Shown: positions 1 to 6,839, numbered from the stretch's first letter. The stretch is 6,854 nt of DNA from Betaproteobacteria bacterium (GCA_009886305.1 QXZO01000226.1:1-6854), one strand, 5' to 3'. A program made the numbers and translations. Notes: generated by a model not told the origin, from the letters alone.

Positions 1-1134
1 TTTTTGAAGAGCGGAGACCCAGATTTTGATGCGAAGTTGCCAAGTGATGAGTGGGATGCCATCGCGTTGTCTTATACCTCCGGCACCACTGGTGATCCAA
101 AGGGTGTTGTAACGCATCACCGGGGCGCTTATTTAAATGCCGTCGGCAATGTGGTGACGTGGACTATGCCTTACTTTTCTAAGTACTTATGGACGCTTCC
201 CATGTTTCATTGTAATGGTTGGTGCTTCCCTTGGACATTGGCAGCGGTTGCTGGGACCAGTATTTGCCTTCGTCGCATAGACGCTGATGTTATTTTCCGG
301 TTAATTCAAGAGCATGGTGTGACCCATATGTGCGGTGCTCCGGTTGTCTATAACACTTTAGTTAATGCACCTCAAAATGAGTGCCGGATAACCTCTCAAC
401 GAGTGAAGGGCATGATTGCTGGTGCTGCTCCGCCCAGATCAGTTATTGAGGGTGCAGAATTATTAGGAATTGATTTGACTCACGTTTATGGTCTTACTGA
501 GGTGTATGGCCCCGCGGCTGTCTGCGCGCAACATCCCGAATGGGAGCAATTATCATTGGAGCAACGCGCACAAAAAAATGGTCGTCAGGGGGTGCGGTAC
601 GTTGTGCAGGAGAAGATGGAGGTGTTGAATTCTGAGACGCTGATACCGGTTCCACGGGACGGTAAAACGATGGGGGAGATTTGTTTTCGAGGAAATATTA
701 CGATGAAGGGATACCTCAAAAATCCTAATGCGACACGTGCGGCATTTGAAGGTGGTTGGTTTCGCACAGGGGATCTTGCCGTGATCGACGAGTTTGGATA
801 TGTGACAATCAAAGATCGATCGAAGGACATAATTATTTCTGGCGGTGAAAATATATCGACGATTGAGGTTGAGGACGCTTTATATGAGGATCATCGAATA
901 CTTGAAGTAGCCGTTGTTGCGCAGAATGATCAGAAATGGGGGGAGGTTCCGTGCGCTTTTGTTACTTTGAAATCGACTAAGACGGCTTTGACCGAGTCCG
1001 AAGTCATTGAGTTTTGTAGGGAACGTCTTGCGCGCTACAAGTGTCCTAAGCGAGTGATATTCGGATCGTTACCCAAGACGTCAACGGGAAAAATACAAAA
1101 ATCAGTTCTCAGAAAACGTCTGGAAGATGATTAG
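1..1134 (+). CDS. Acyl-CoA synthetase (AMP-forming), 3' part, N-terminus outside window
   Basis: Class I adenylate-forming enzyme that activates a carboxylic acid to acyl-AMP and then acyl-CoA in the cytoplasm. The frame is open from base 1, so the gene is cut by the window edge; the TTG at 4 is internal and not a start. Numbering from that TTG codon, the visible core motifs are the P-loop YTSGTTGDPKG (24-34), GAAP (140-143), YGLTE (162-166), GWFRTGD (251-257), the hinge KDRSKDIIISGGENIS (270-285) and the catalytic-lysine motif PKTSTGK with Lys363. The C-terminal domain is complete and ends in a basic tail. Full-length relatives have about 540 residues, so roughly the first 160 are missing. 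It resembles the medium-chain fatty acid and DmdB (3-methylmercaptopropionate) CoA ligase branch, but the substrate is not readable from sequence. It is on the same strand as the etf genes but separated by a 102-bp gap with a terminator-like hairpin, so it is probably the end of an upstream unit. Confidence 0.93.
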   Translation, partial: FLKSGDPDFDAKLPSDEWDAIALSYTSGTTGDPKGVVTHHRGAYLNAVGNVVTWTMPYFSKYLWTLPMFHCNGWCFPWTLAAVAGTSICLRRIDADVIFRLIQEHGVTHMCGAPVVYNTLVNAPQNECRITSQRVKGMIAGAAPPRSVIEGAELLGIDLTHVYGLTEVYGPAAVCAQHPEWEQLSLEQRAQKNGRQGVRYVVQEKMEVLNSETLIPVPRDGKTMGEICFRGNITMKGYLKNPNATRAAFEGGWFRTGDLAVIDEFGYVTIKDRSKDIIISGGENISTIEVEDALYEDHRILEVAVVAQNDQKWGEVPCAFVTLKSTKTALTESEVIEFCRERLARYKCPKRVIFGSLPKTSTGKIQKSVLRKRLEDD

Positions 1135-1158
1135 AAAAGTACCTCTGAGATTTTTTTT
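1107..1158 (+). terminator. Candidate rho-independent terminator after the acyl-CoA synthetase
   Basis: TCTCAGA (1107-1113, inside the end of the coding region) is perfectly complementary to TCTGAGA (1144-1150), which is followed at once by eight T residues (1151-1158). The T-tract is strong, but the stem is only 7 bp and the loop is 30 nt, so the structure is weaker than a typical intrinsic terminator. It sits where the upstream unit should end. Seen in sequence; the function is inferred. Confidence 0.4.
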
Positions 1159-1164
1159 GAACGT

Positions 1165-1200
1165 AAACCGATACTTTATTCCTGCGGTAAAATATCGTTT
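1165..1200 (+). promoter_or_regulatory. Imperfect inverted repeat in the etfB leader (possible operator or leader hairpin)
   Basis: The left arm (1165-1178) and right arm (1188-1200) form 12 pairs with one bulged C (1169), one C/A mismatch (1174/1192) and a 9-nt centre TTCCTGCGG (1179-1187). The outer halves read AAACCGATA and TATCGTTT. It lies 36 bp before the etfB ATG. The right arm contains TAAAAT (1188-1193), which resembles a -10 box but has no good -35 at normal spacing. It could be a repressor operator or an RNA hairpin in the etfB leader; the sequence alone does not decide. No long T-run follows, so it is a poor terminator candidate. Confidence 0.4.
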
Positions 1201-1222
1201 CATTCTTAACATTGTTCTACAT

Positions 1223-1226
1223 AAGG
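1223..1226 (+). promoter_or_regulatory. Weak ribosome binding site of etfB
   Basis: AAGG lies 10 nt before the ATG at 1237. It is short and slightly far, but no better purine stretch is near. The start is fixed mainly by the conserved ETF-beta N-terminus MKVIVPVKRV. Confidence 0.45.
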
Positions 1227-1236
1227 TCATAAATTA

Positions 1237-1986
1237 ATGAAGGTTATAGTTCCAGTAAAAAGGGTTGTTGATTACAACGTGAAAATCCGCGTAAAGGCAG
1301 ACCAAAGTGGCGTTGAGACAGCTAATGTCAAAATGTCGATGAATCCTTTTGACGAAATTGCAGTTGAAGAGGCAGTTCGTTTGAAGGAGGCGGGAGTGGT
1401 AAGCGAGATCGTGGCGGTTTCAGTCGGTGCTGCGAACTGTCAAGAAACACTTCGAACGGCGTTAGCACTTGGTGCGGACCGTGCGATTCACGTTGAAACT
1501 GAACATGAGACGCAACCTTTGGGTGTCGCCAAAGTGCTCGAGAAAATCGTGTTAACTGAACAGCCGAGAGTGGTTATCATGGGGAAACAAGCTATAGATG
1601 ATGATTTTAATCAGACTGGTCAAATGCTGGCTGCAAAACTTGGTTGGTCACAGGCAACTTTTGCATCCAAGGTTGAAGTTGATGAAAGCGCGGCATTGGT
1701 AACCAGGGAAATTGATGGTGGGCTGGAAACGCTTAAGGTAACTCTCCCCACCGTCATTACGACAGACCTTAGGCTGAACGAGCCAAGGTACGTGACACTT
1801 CCAAATATCATGAAAGCGAAGAAAAAAATGATTGATAAGGTAACGCCTGACGACTTGGGTGTCGATGTGTCGCCGCGGTTGAAGACTATAAAGGTCACTG
1901 AGCCACCGGAGAGAAGTGCGGGTCAAAAGGTTGACTCTATTTTGGATCTATTTGATAAATTGAAGAATGATGCAAAGGTAATTTGA
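1237..1986 (+). CDS. etfB: Electron transfer flavoprotein beta subunit
   Basis: Small subunit of the soluble FAD/AMP heterodimer that takes electrons from acyl-CoA dehydrogenases and delivers them to ETF-QO. The 249 residues match the usual length of about 250. The N-terminus MKVIVPVKRVVDYN and the NPFDEIAVEEAVRLKE stretch (36-51) are typical of the family. The segment DDDFNQTGQM (121-130) belongs to the AMP-binding region. The ETF-beta signature runs from V155 to T175, with the R-x-x-D-G-G core at 157-162 and P171. The recognition-loop region LNEPRYVTLPNIMKAKKK (180-197), with its conserved leucine L188, is the part that docks on partner dehydrogenases. It is first in a tight unit with etfA, the dehydrogenase and the thioesterase, and its stop codon overlaps the etfA start by one base. 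The strong resemblance to mitochondrial and proteobacterial ETF places it in the beta-oxidation group, not the bifurcating or nitrogen-fixation (FixA) group. Confidence 0.97.
   Translation: MKVIVPVKRVVDYNVKIRVKADQSGVETANVKMSMNPFDEIAVEEAVRLKEAGVVSEIVAVSVGAANCQETLRTALALGADRAIHVETEHETQPLGVAKVLEKIVLTEQPRVVIMGKQAIDDDFNQTGQMLAAKLGWSQATFASKVEVDESAALVTREIDGGLETLKVTLPTVITTDLRLNEPRYVTLPNIMKAKKKMIDKVTPDDLGVDVSPRLKTIKVTEPPERSAGQKVDSILDLFDKLKNDAKVI
1974..1978 (+). promoter_or_regulatory. Ribosome binding site of etfA
   Basis: AAAGG inside the end of etfB lies 7 nt before the ATG at 1986. It supports that ATG as the start in preference to the TTG one codon upstream at 1983. Confidence 0.55.
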
Positions 1987-2915
1987 TGGCGATCTTAATA
2001 ATCTCGGAACACGATAACGCTACAATCAAACCTGCAGTCCTTAATACTGTCGCTGCTGGACGAGAATTAGGCGAGAATATTCATGTTTTGGTTGCTGGCT
2101 TTGAGTGTGCCGCAGCTGCTGAGGCTGCAGCTAACATTGAGGGTGTCGCCAAAGTTTTAGTGGCTGACGACGAATGTTATCAACACGGTTTAGCTGAGGA
2201 GATTGCGAATGTTGTTATTTCTATAGCTGAGCCTTATTCACATATATTAGCTCCAGCGACCAGCTTTGGAAAAAATATTATGCCACGGGTTGCGGCGGGT
2301 CTCGATGTGGCGCAAATTTCAGATATTGTTGAGGTCGTTAGTGGAGATACATTCGTAAGGCCGATATATGCTGGAAACGCGTTGGCGACCGTAGTGTCGT
2401 TGGACAAGATTAAAGTAATAACGGTGAGAGCTACAGGTTTTGATGGCTGTGCAGACCATGGGGGTGGTGGTGCTGTTGAGTCTATTAATGCGCAGCCAGC
2501 GAAGCAACTATCTTCATTAGTGAATCAAGAGTTGACTCAGTCGGCTAGGCCTGAATTAACCGCTGCCAAAGTCATTGTCTCGGGTGGTCGAGGGATGGGA
2601 AGCGCAGAAAATTTTGCAATGCTTGAAGCTTTGGCGGATAAACTTGGCGCAGCGGTTGGCGCCTCTCGAGCTGCTGTTGATTCAGGTTTCGTGCCCAATG
2701 ATTATCAGGTAGGACAAACAGGAAAAATAGTTGCCCCAGAACTTTACATCGCTGTAGGTATCTCTGGGGCTATACAGCATTTGGCGGGTATGAAAGATAG
2801 TAAAATCATCGTCGCGATAAATAAAGACGAGGAAGCTCCTATCTTTCAGGTTGCCGATTATGGTTTTGTGGGAGACCTGTTTGAGGCCATACCGGAGTTA
2901 ACTGACTTAATTTAG
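1986..2915 (+). CDS. etfA: Electron transfer flavoprotein alpha subunit
   Basis: FAD-carrying large subunit of ETF and partner of the preceding EtfB. The ATG at 1986 shares its A with the etfB stop (TGATG). A TTG one codon earlier is possible but less likely, since the family starts MAILIISEH. The product has 309 residues, normal for bacterial EtfA. The N-terminal domain (about 1-185) resembles EtfB. The C-terminal FAD domain shows VSGGRGMGS (198-206, with the conserved Arg202), SRAAVD (228-233), QVGQTGK (241-247) and GISGAIQH (258-265). The ETF-alpha signature is complete from L253 to N279. These residues bind FAD in the characterised human and Paracoccus proteins. The loop before the FAD domain carries a Gly4 run (159-162), a small local variant. 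The subunits are translationally coupled, which suits 1:1 assembly. No truncation or missing cofactor residue is seen. Confidence 0.97.
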   Translation: MAILIISEHDNATIKPAVLNTVAAGRELGENIHVLVAGFECAAAAEAAANIEGVAKVLVADDECYQHGLAEEIANVVISIAEPYSHILAPATSFGKNIMPRVAAGLDVAQISDIVEVVSGDTFVRPIYAGNALATVVSLDKIKVITVRATGFDGCADHGGGGAVESINAQPAKQLSSLVNQELTQSARPELTAAKVIVSGGRGMGSAENFAMLEALADKLGAAVGASRAAVDSGFVPNDYQVGQTGKIVAPELYIAVGISGAIQHLAGMKDSKIIVAINKDEEAPIFQVADYGFVGDLFEAIPELTDLI

Positions 2916-2936
2916 CAACGAGTAATTGAACTTATT

Positions 2937-2942
2937 AGAGGA
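2937..2942 (+). promoter_or_regulatory. Ribosome binding site of the acyl-CoA dehydrogenase gene
   Basis: AGAGGA lies 6 nt before the ATG at 2949. The 33-bp gap after etfA holds nothing else that can be supported, and no terminator is seen, which fits read-through from etfBA. Confidence 0.6.
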
Positions 2943-2948
2943 ATCGTT

Positions 2949-4745
2949 ATGTCTGTTTATCAAGCCCCCTCAGCTGATATGGAGTTTGTTGTTAATGAGC
3001 TCATAGGTTTAGAGTCGACGCAGAGCCTGCCCGGGAATGAGGATGTTAATGAGGAGTTGGTGAGCTCCATAATCACAGAGGCAGGAAAATTTGCAACTGG
3101 AGTTTTGGATCCATTGAATTGGCCAGGTGACCGAGAAGGCGCCAAGCTTCAAAATCATGTCGTTACCCCTGCGACGGGATTCTCTGACGCATATAAACAG
3201 TTCTCTCAAGGTGGTTGGGGAGGTCTTTCAAATGATCCTGATTGGGGCGGTCAAGGTCTACCCCACATAATTTCAGCTCTTACTTCAGAAATGTGGCATG
3301 CGGCGTGTACCTCCTTTGCACTATGTCCGATGCTAACTGCTGGGGCGGTTCAGGCAGTCAAGCGGCATGGATCCGATGAGTTGAAAGATATATTCTTAGG
3401 TAAATTGATAAGCGGCGAATGGTCGGGAACAATGAATCTGACTGAGCCACAGGCTGGCTCAGATCTATCGGCCGTTCGAGCAAAAGCGATCCCAGAGGGT
3501 AATCATTACCGAATTTATGGTACTAAAATTTATATTACTTGGGGTGAGCATACGATGGCGGACAATATCGTGCATCTGGTGCTTGCAAGAACGCCAGACG
3601 CGCCTGAAGGTGTGAAAGGTATATCCTTATTTGTCGTCCCAAAGTACCTGGTAAATGACGACGGTTCAATAGGTGAGAGAAACGACGTTAAGTGTGTCTC
3701 GATTGAGGAAAAACTTGGGATTCATGCTAGTCCTACATGTGTTATGGCTTTCGGTGATGAAGACGGGGCGGAGGGATACTTAGTTGGAGCGGAAAACCGC
3801 GGACTTCAATACATGTTTACCATGATGAATTTTGCGCGTTTAGAGGTGGGAATTGAGGGGTTGGCGTTAGCAGAGCGTTCCTATCAACGCGCAGCTGAGT
3901 TTGCAAAGGGGCGTATACAGGGACGCAGTATTGGCCAGGGCTCAGGAGAGCGTGTTTCGATTATTCATCATCCTGATGTCCGACGTATGCTTCTCACCAT
4001 GAAGTCCCAAGTCGAAGCAATGCGCTCAATAGCGCTTCAGACATGCTCCTATCTTGATCAAGCCTTGAATCATGAGGATGAGGCGGAGCGTGCGAAATAT
4101 CAAAGGATGTTCGACTTACTCACACCGGTAGTGAAAGGTTGGTGCACGGAACAGTCCATCGAAATTACTTCTTTAGGTGTTCAAGTTCATGGAGGCATGG
4201 GGTTCGTAGAGGAAACGGGAGCAGCGCAGTATCTCCGTGATGCTAGGATCACCCCAATTTACGAGGGGACAACTGGTATTCAGGCGAATGATTTGATCGG
4301 GCGGAAGGTTGCTACAGAGCGTGGATTGACCGCACTGGAGTTGATTGGTTTGATGCGTGAAACAATCAAAGAGCTCAGCGAATATGAAGGTCATTCCGGT
4401 CTGTCGAAGATTAAAGATAAATTTAGTTTGGCGGTTGAGTCGCTCGAGGAGTCAGTTAAATGGGTGGTCGATACGTATATGGATGACCCGGAGACAGCCT
4501 CTGCTGGTTCGGTACCACTTCTTAAACTTTTTGGAACAGTTGCTGGAGGATGGATGCTGGCACGTTCTGCGATCATTGCAAAGAAAAGGCTAGACGACGG
4601 AGACGAGAACGCGAAATTCTACAGATCGAAACTGGCAACATGCCGATTCTATTCAGAGAATATTCTTCCGCTCGCTACTGTGCTTAATGATCAGGTCGTC
4701 GGCGGACACAAAACAATTGTAGCGCTCGATGAATCGTATTTTTAA
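2949..4745 (+). CDS. Acyl-CoA dehydrogenase, long DmdC/FadE-like family
   Basis: FAD enzyme that oxidises an acyl-CoA to the trans-2-enoyl-CoA and passes electrons to ETF. At 598 residues it is much longer than the classic ~390-residue enzymes, as expected for the family of DmdC (3-methylmercaptopropionyl-CoA dehydrogenase) and related fatty acyl-CoA dehydrogenases. Domains in order: a short N-terminal extension (about 1-35), the alpha-helical N domain (about 36-155), the beta-barrel middle domain with MNLTEPQAGSDLSAVR (162-177) and YGTKIYITWGEH (190-201), the C-terminal helical domain with VQVHGGMGFVEE (411-422), and an extra C-terminal domain (about 465-598). The motif DARITPIYEGTTGIQ (431-445) places Glu439 as the probable catalytic base, the position used in DmdC-type enzymes. 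A good ribosome binding site supports the ATG. It follows its electron acceptor etfBA by 33 bp. The actual acyl chain is unknown; ordinary fatty acyl-CoA and methylmercaptopropionyl-CoA both remain possible. Confidence 0.94.
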   Translation: MSVYQAPSADMEFVVNELIGLESTQSLPGNEDVNEELVSSIITEAGKFATGVLDPLNWPGDREGAKLQNHVVTPATGFSDAYKQFSQGGWGGLSNDPDWGGQGLPHIISALTSEMWHAACTSFALCPMLTAGAVQAVKRHGSDELKDIFLGKLISGEWSGTMNLTEPQAGSDLSAVRAKAIPEGNHYRIYGTKIYITWGEHTMADNIVHLVLARTPDAPEGVKGISLFVVPKYLVNDDGSIGERNDVKCVSIEEKLGIHASPTCVMAFGDEDGAEGYLVGAENRGLQYMFTMMNFARLEVGIEGLALAERSYQRAAEFAKGRIQGRSIGQGSGERVSIIHHPDVRRMLLTMKSQVEAMRSIALQTCSYLDQALNHEDEAERAKYQRMFDLLTPVVKGWCTEQSIEITSLGVQVHGGMGFVEETGAAQYLRDARITPIYEGTTGIQANDLIGRKVATERGLTALELIGLMRETIKELSEYEGHSGLSKIKDKFSLAVESLEESVKWVVDTYMDDPETASAGSVPLLKLFGTVAGGWMLARSAIIAKKRLDDGDENAKFYRSKLATCRFYSENILPLATVLNDQVVGGHKTIVALDESYF

Positions 4746-5143
4746 TGGATATTGATTCAGATAAGGTTCTACCAACTGATCAAGCGCCAACTTTGCGTGT
4801 TGTGCCCATGCCCTCAGACGCAAATTATAGTGGTGATATATTTGGTGGATGGATTATGTCCCAGGTGGATATCGCGGGGAGTATCCCAGCAGCGCTTTTA
4901 GCAAAAGGAAGAATTGTTACGATTGCTGTCAATTCGTTTTTATTCAAGCAGCCAGTTCATATCGGAGATCTCGTTAGCTTCTATGCTTCAGTATCTAGAG
5001 TCGGCAAAACATCCATTACGGTTGATGTTGAGGTTTATGCCCAAAGACGCTCTCTAGAGGCGACGGTTAAGGTTACGGACGCTACCCTTACATATGTGGC
5101 CGTGGACGAGGAGCGAAAGCCACGCTCTATCCCGAAAGCTTAA
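4745..5143 (+). CDS. YciA-like hotdog acyl-CoA thioesterase
   Basis: Cytoplasmic single-hotdog enzyme that hydrolyses acyl-CoA to free acid and CoA. The 132 residues carry TLRVVPMPSDANYSGDIFGG (16-35) followed by WIMSQVD. This closely parallels YciA of Escherichia coli and Haemophilus influenzae, whose catalytic aspartate is the last residue of SQMD; here it is Asp42. The strand ending in LTYVAVDEERKPRSIP is also family-typical. It is shorter than YciA, mainly at the C-terminus. The ATG overlaps the dehydrogenase stop by one base (TAATG) and has no visible Shine-Dalgarno, which suggests translational coupling to the dehydrogenase. The next Met (position 22) would remove the conserved TLRVV segment, so the first ATG is preferred. 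Its probable job is recycling CoA from excess or unprocessed acyl-CoA of the pathway; this is inference from position. The substrate is not determinable here, since YciA enzymes are broad. Confidence 0.9.
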   Translation: MDIDSDKVLPTDQAPTLRVVPMPSDANYSGDIFGGWIMSQVDIAGSIPAALLAKGRIVTIAVNSFLFKQPVHIGDLVSFYASVSRVGKTSITVDVEVYAQRRSLEATVKVTDATLTYVAVDEERKPRSIPKA

Positions 5144-5168
5144 GGACGTTTACCCTTCTGAAGTTTTT
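5139..5168 (+). terminator. Weak candidate terminator of the etfBA operon
   Basis: CTTAAGG (5139-5145) can pair with CCTT (5154-5157) and AAG (5161-5163), leaving an 8-nt loop and a 3-nt bulge CTG. TTTTT (5164-5168) follows, then G and more Ts. The position is right, in the 49-bp gap between convergent genes. The bulged stem is weak, so this is only a possibility. No comparable structure serving the minus-strand gene is seen. Confidence 0.28.
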
Positions 5169-5192
5169 GTTTGAAGCGACTTTGAGTTTTAA

Positions 5193-6821
5193 TCACATGT
5201 TTGGATAATTTGGCCCTCCGCCTCCCTCAGGTGGAACCCAATTTATGTTTTGAGTTGGATCCTTGATATCGCATGTTTTACAGTGAACGCAATTTTGTGC
5301 GTTGATCTGTAATTTAGGACCATTCTCCTCACTAACGATTTCGTAAACGCCAGCCGGACAGTAGCGTTGTTCCGGAGCATCATACTCGCTAAGGTTGATT
5401 TTGATTGGAGTGTTGTCATCTTTTAGCTGTAAGTGACTTGTTTGGTTTTCTTCATGGTTTGTATTGGAAATAAAAACCGAAGTTAATCGATCAAAAGTCA
5501 ATACACCATCTGGTTTCGGATACTTAATTTTTTTTGCTTGGCTAGCTGGAATAAGTTGCTTATGATCTTCGTGGTGCTTAAGTGTCCAAGGTGCTTTTCC
5601 TCTTAAAATGTATGTGTCAATCGCTGAGTAGATCATACCTGCCCAAAATCCCCACCGGAAAGAGGGTCTGATATTTCTGACTTGTCTCAGTTCCGTCCAA
5701 AGCCAAGAGTTTGATAAGCGATAACTGTAATCTAACGTTCGTTTTGATTTGTTTGCGTTGATCGCGTTATATATCGATTCCGCTGCGACCATGCCAGATT
5801 TCATTGCTGTATGAGACCCCTTGATTTTGGGGACATTCAAGAATCCTGCGGAGTCTCCGACTAAGAGTCCACCGGGAAATGAGAGTCTGGGAATGGATTG
5901 AAAGCCGCCTTCTGAGATAGCTCTTGCGCCGTACGAAATTCGGCGGCCACCCTTAAAAGTACTGCAAATATCTGGGTGAGTTTTAAATTGTTGAAATTCA
6001 TTAAACGGAGATAGGTACGGATTTTTGTAATCTAGGCCAACAACAAAACCTATTGCAACTTGGTTATTTTCGAGATGATATAAAAATGCACCACCATAGG
6101 TCTCTGAGTCGAGCGGCCATCCAGTTGAGTGTATAACGAGTCCCTCTTTGTGCTGCTCTGGAGCGACTTCCCAAAGCTCTTTGATGCCTATGCCGTACGT
6201 TTGAGGCTCAACCCCTTTCCTTAGGTTAAAGCGCTCGATCGCCACCTTGGACAGTGATCCGCGACATCCTTCCGCGAAAACGGTTTGTTTGGCATGAAGT
6301 TCTATGCCTTGCTGGTAGCTGTCAGTATGCTCCCCATCTTTTCCAACGCCCATATCTCCGGTCGCTATTCCTTTAACAGACCCATCATCATTGAAAAGTA
6401 TCTCCGTAGCTGCAAAGCCAGGGTAAATTTCAACACCTAATGATTCCGCCTGTTCCCCAAGCCAGCGCACCACATTACCCAAACTAACAATATAGTTTCC
6501 GTGATTATCCATATAAGAAGGAGTGGGTAGAGAATACGATTTTGATTTTGTTAAAAATAAGAGACGATCTTCAGTTACCGGAGTGTGTAATGGTGCCCCT
6601 AAATTTTTCCAGTCCGGTATGAGCTCATCTAGGGCGCGTGTTTCAATGACTGCACCAGACAAAGTGTGCGCCCCAACCTCTGACCCTTTTTCTACGACGC
6701 AAACATTCAATTCAGTTCCCGAATCATTCGCGATTTGTTTAAGTTTAATTGCGCACGCTAAGCCGGAGGGTCCAGCGCCGATAATAACGACGTCATACTC
6801 CATTGATTCTCGGTCCGCCAA
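5193..6821 (-). CDS. Electron transfer flavoprotein-ubiquinone oxidoreductase (ETF-QO)
   Basis: Membrane-associated enzyme that takes electrons from reduced ETF and reduces ubiquinone, linking acyl-CoA oxidation to respiration. The 542 residues match the usual bacterial length of about 550. The N-terminal FAD motif is VVIIGAGPSG (11-20). EKGSEVGAHTLSGAV (44-58) and VGDSAGFLNVPKIKGSHTAMKSG (321-343) complete the FAD and quinone-site region. The segment around FRWGFWAGMIYSAID (388-402) corresponds to the membrane-facing part of the fold. All four 4Fe-4S ligands are present: Cys488 in YCPAGVYE, and Cys511, Cys514 and Cys517 in NCVHCKTCD. The Gly-rich tail ending GGGGPNYPNM is family-typical. The chosen start is TTG at 6821: it gives the familiar leader before MEYDVV and has AGGAG 6 nt upstream, whereas the ATG at 6803 has no such site. 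It is convergent with the etfBA unit, so the two have separate promoters although their products act in sequence. Confidence 0.96.
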   Translation of the reverse strand: MADRESMEYDVVIIGAGPSGLACAIKLKQIANDSGTELNVCVVEKGSEVGAHTLSGAVIETRALDELIPDWKNLGAPLHTPVTEDRLLFLTKSKSYSLPTPSYMDNHGNYIVSLGNVVRWLGEQAESLGVEIYPGFAATEILFNDDGSVKGIATGDMGVGKDGEHTDSYQQGIELHAKQTVFAEGCRGSLSKVAIERFNLRKGVEPQTYGIGIKELWEVAPEQHKEGLVIHSTGWPLDSETYGGAFLYHLENNQVAIGFVVGLDYKNPYLSPFNEFQQFKTHPDICSTFKGGRRISYGARAISEGGFQSIPRLSFPGGLLVGDSAGFLNVPKIKGSHTAMKSGMVAAESIYNAINANKSKRTLDYSYRLSNSWLWTELRQVRNIRPSFRWGFWAGMIYSAIDTYILRGKAPWTLKHHEDHKQLIPASQAKKIKYPKPDGVLTFDRLTSVFISNTNHEENQTSHLQLKDDNTPIKINLSEYDAPEQRYCPAGVYEIVSEENGPKLQINAQNCVHCKTCDIKDPTQNINWVPPEGGGGPNYPNM

Positions 6822-6827
6822 TGTTTA

Positions 6828-6832
6828 CTCCT
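6828..6832 (-). promoter_or_regulatory. Ribosome binding site that decides the TTG start of ETF-QO
   Basis: On the minus strand AGGAG lies 6 nt before the TTG at 6821. The spacing is ideal for that codon and too far (24 nt) for the internal ATG at 6803. Confidence 0.7.
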
Positions 6833-6839
6833 ACTTTCT

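Noticed and set aside
4..6. TTG as a start codon for the acyl-CoA synthetase.
   Set aside because: The reading frame is open to base 1, and a start here would lack the whole N-terminal part of the adenylation domain. The gene is simply cut by the window edge.
1208..1216. 9-bp palindrome AACATTGTT before etfB.
   Set aside because: Arms of 4 bp are expected by chance in AT-rich DNA, and the symmetry does not extend.
1206..1233. TTAACA (1206-1211) with CATAAA (1228-1233) as a sigma-70 promoter for etfB.
   Set aside because: Spacing is acceptable at 16 nt, but transcription would begin at or after the etfB start codon, which is incompatible with the observed gene start.
1521..1535. A 15-nt word, GGGTGTCGCCAAAGT, present in etfB and again in etfA at 2141-2155.
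   Set aside because: Both copies encode GVAKV in frame, but at non-equivalent positions of the two proteins. The match does not extend further, so chance plus shared codon use explains it.
1237..2915. EtfBA as an electron-bifurcating or FixAB-type pair.
   Set aside because: Both sequences closely resemble classic beta-oxidation ETF, and the neighbours are a dehydrogenase and ETF-QO, with no ferredoxin or fix gene present.
2923..2937. TAAT/ATTA inverted repeat between etfA and the dehydrogenase gene.
   Set aside because: Only 4 bp of A/T pairs and no following T-run; too weak to call a terminator or operator.
4357..4593. Open frame of 78 codons inside the dehydrogenase gene, and several shorter minus-strand open frames within the other genes.
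   Set aside because: They lie wholly inside genes with clear family motifs, encode no recognisable protein and lack convincing ribosome binding sites.
5193..5240. Gly/Pro-rich C-terminus of ETF-QO as an unusual tail.
   Set aside because: An ending of the type PPEGGGGPNYPNM is normal for bacterial and mitochondrial ETF-QO.
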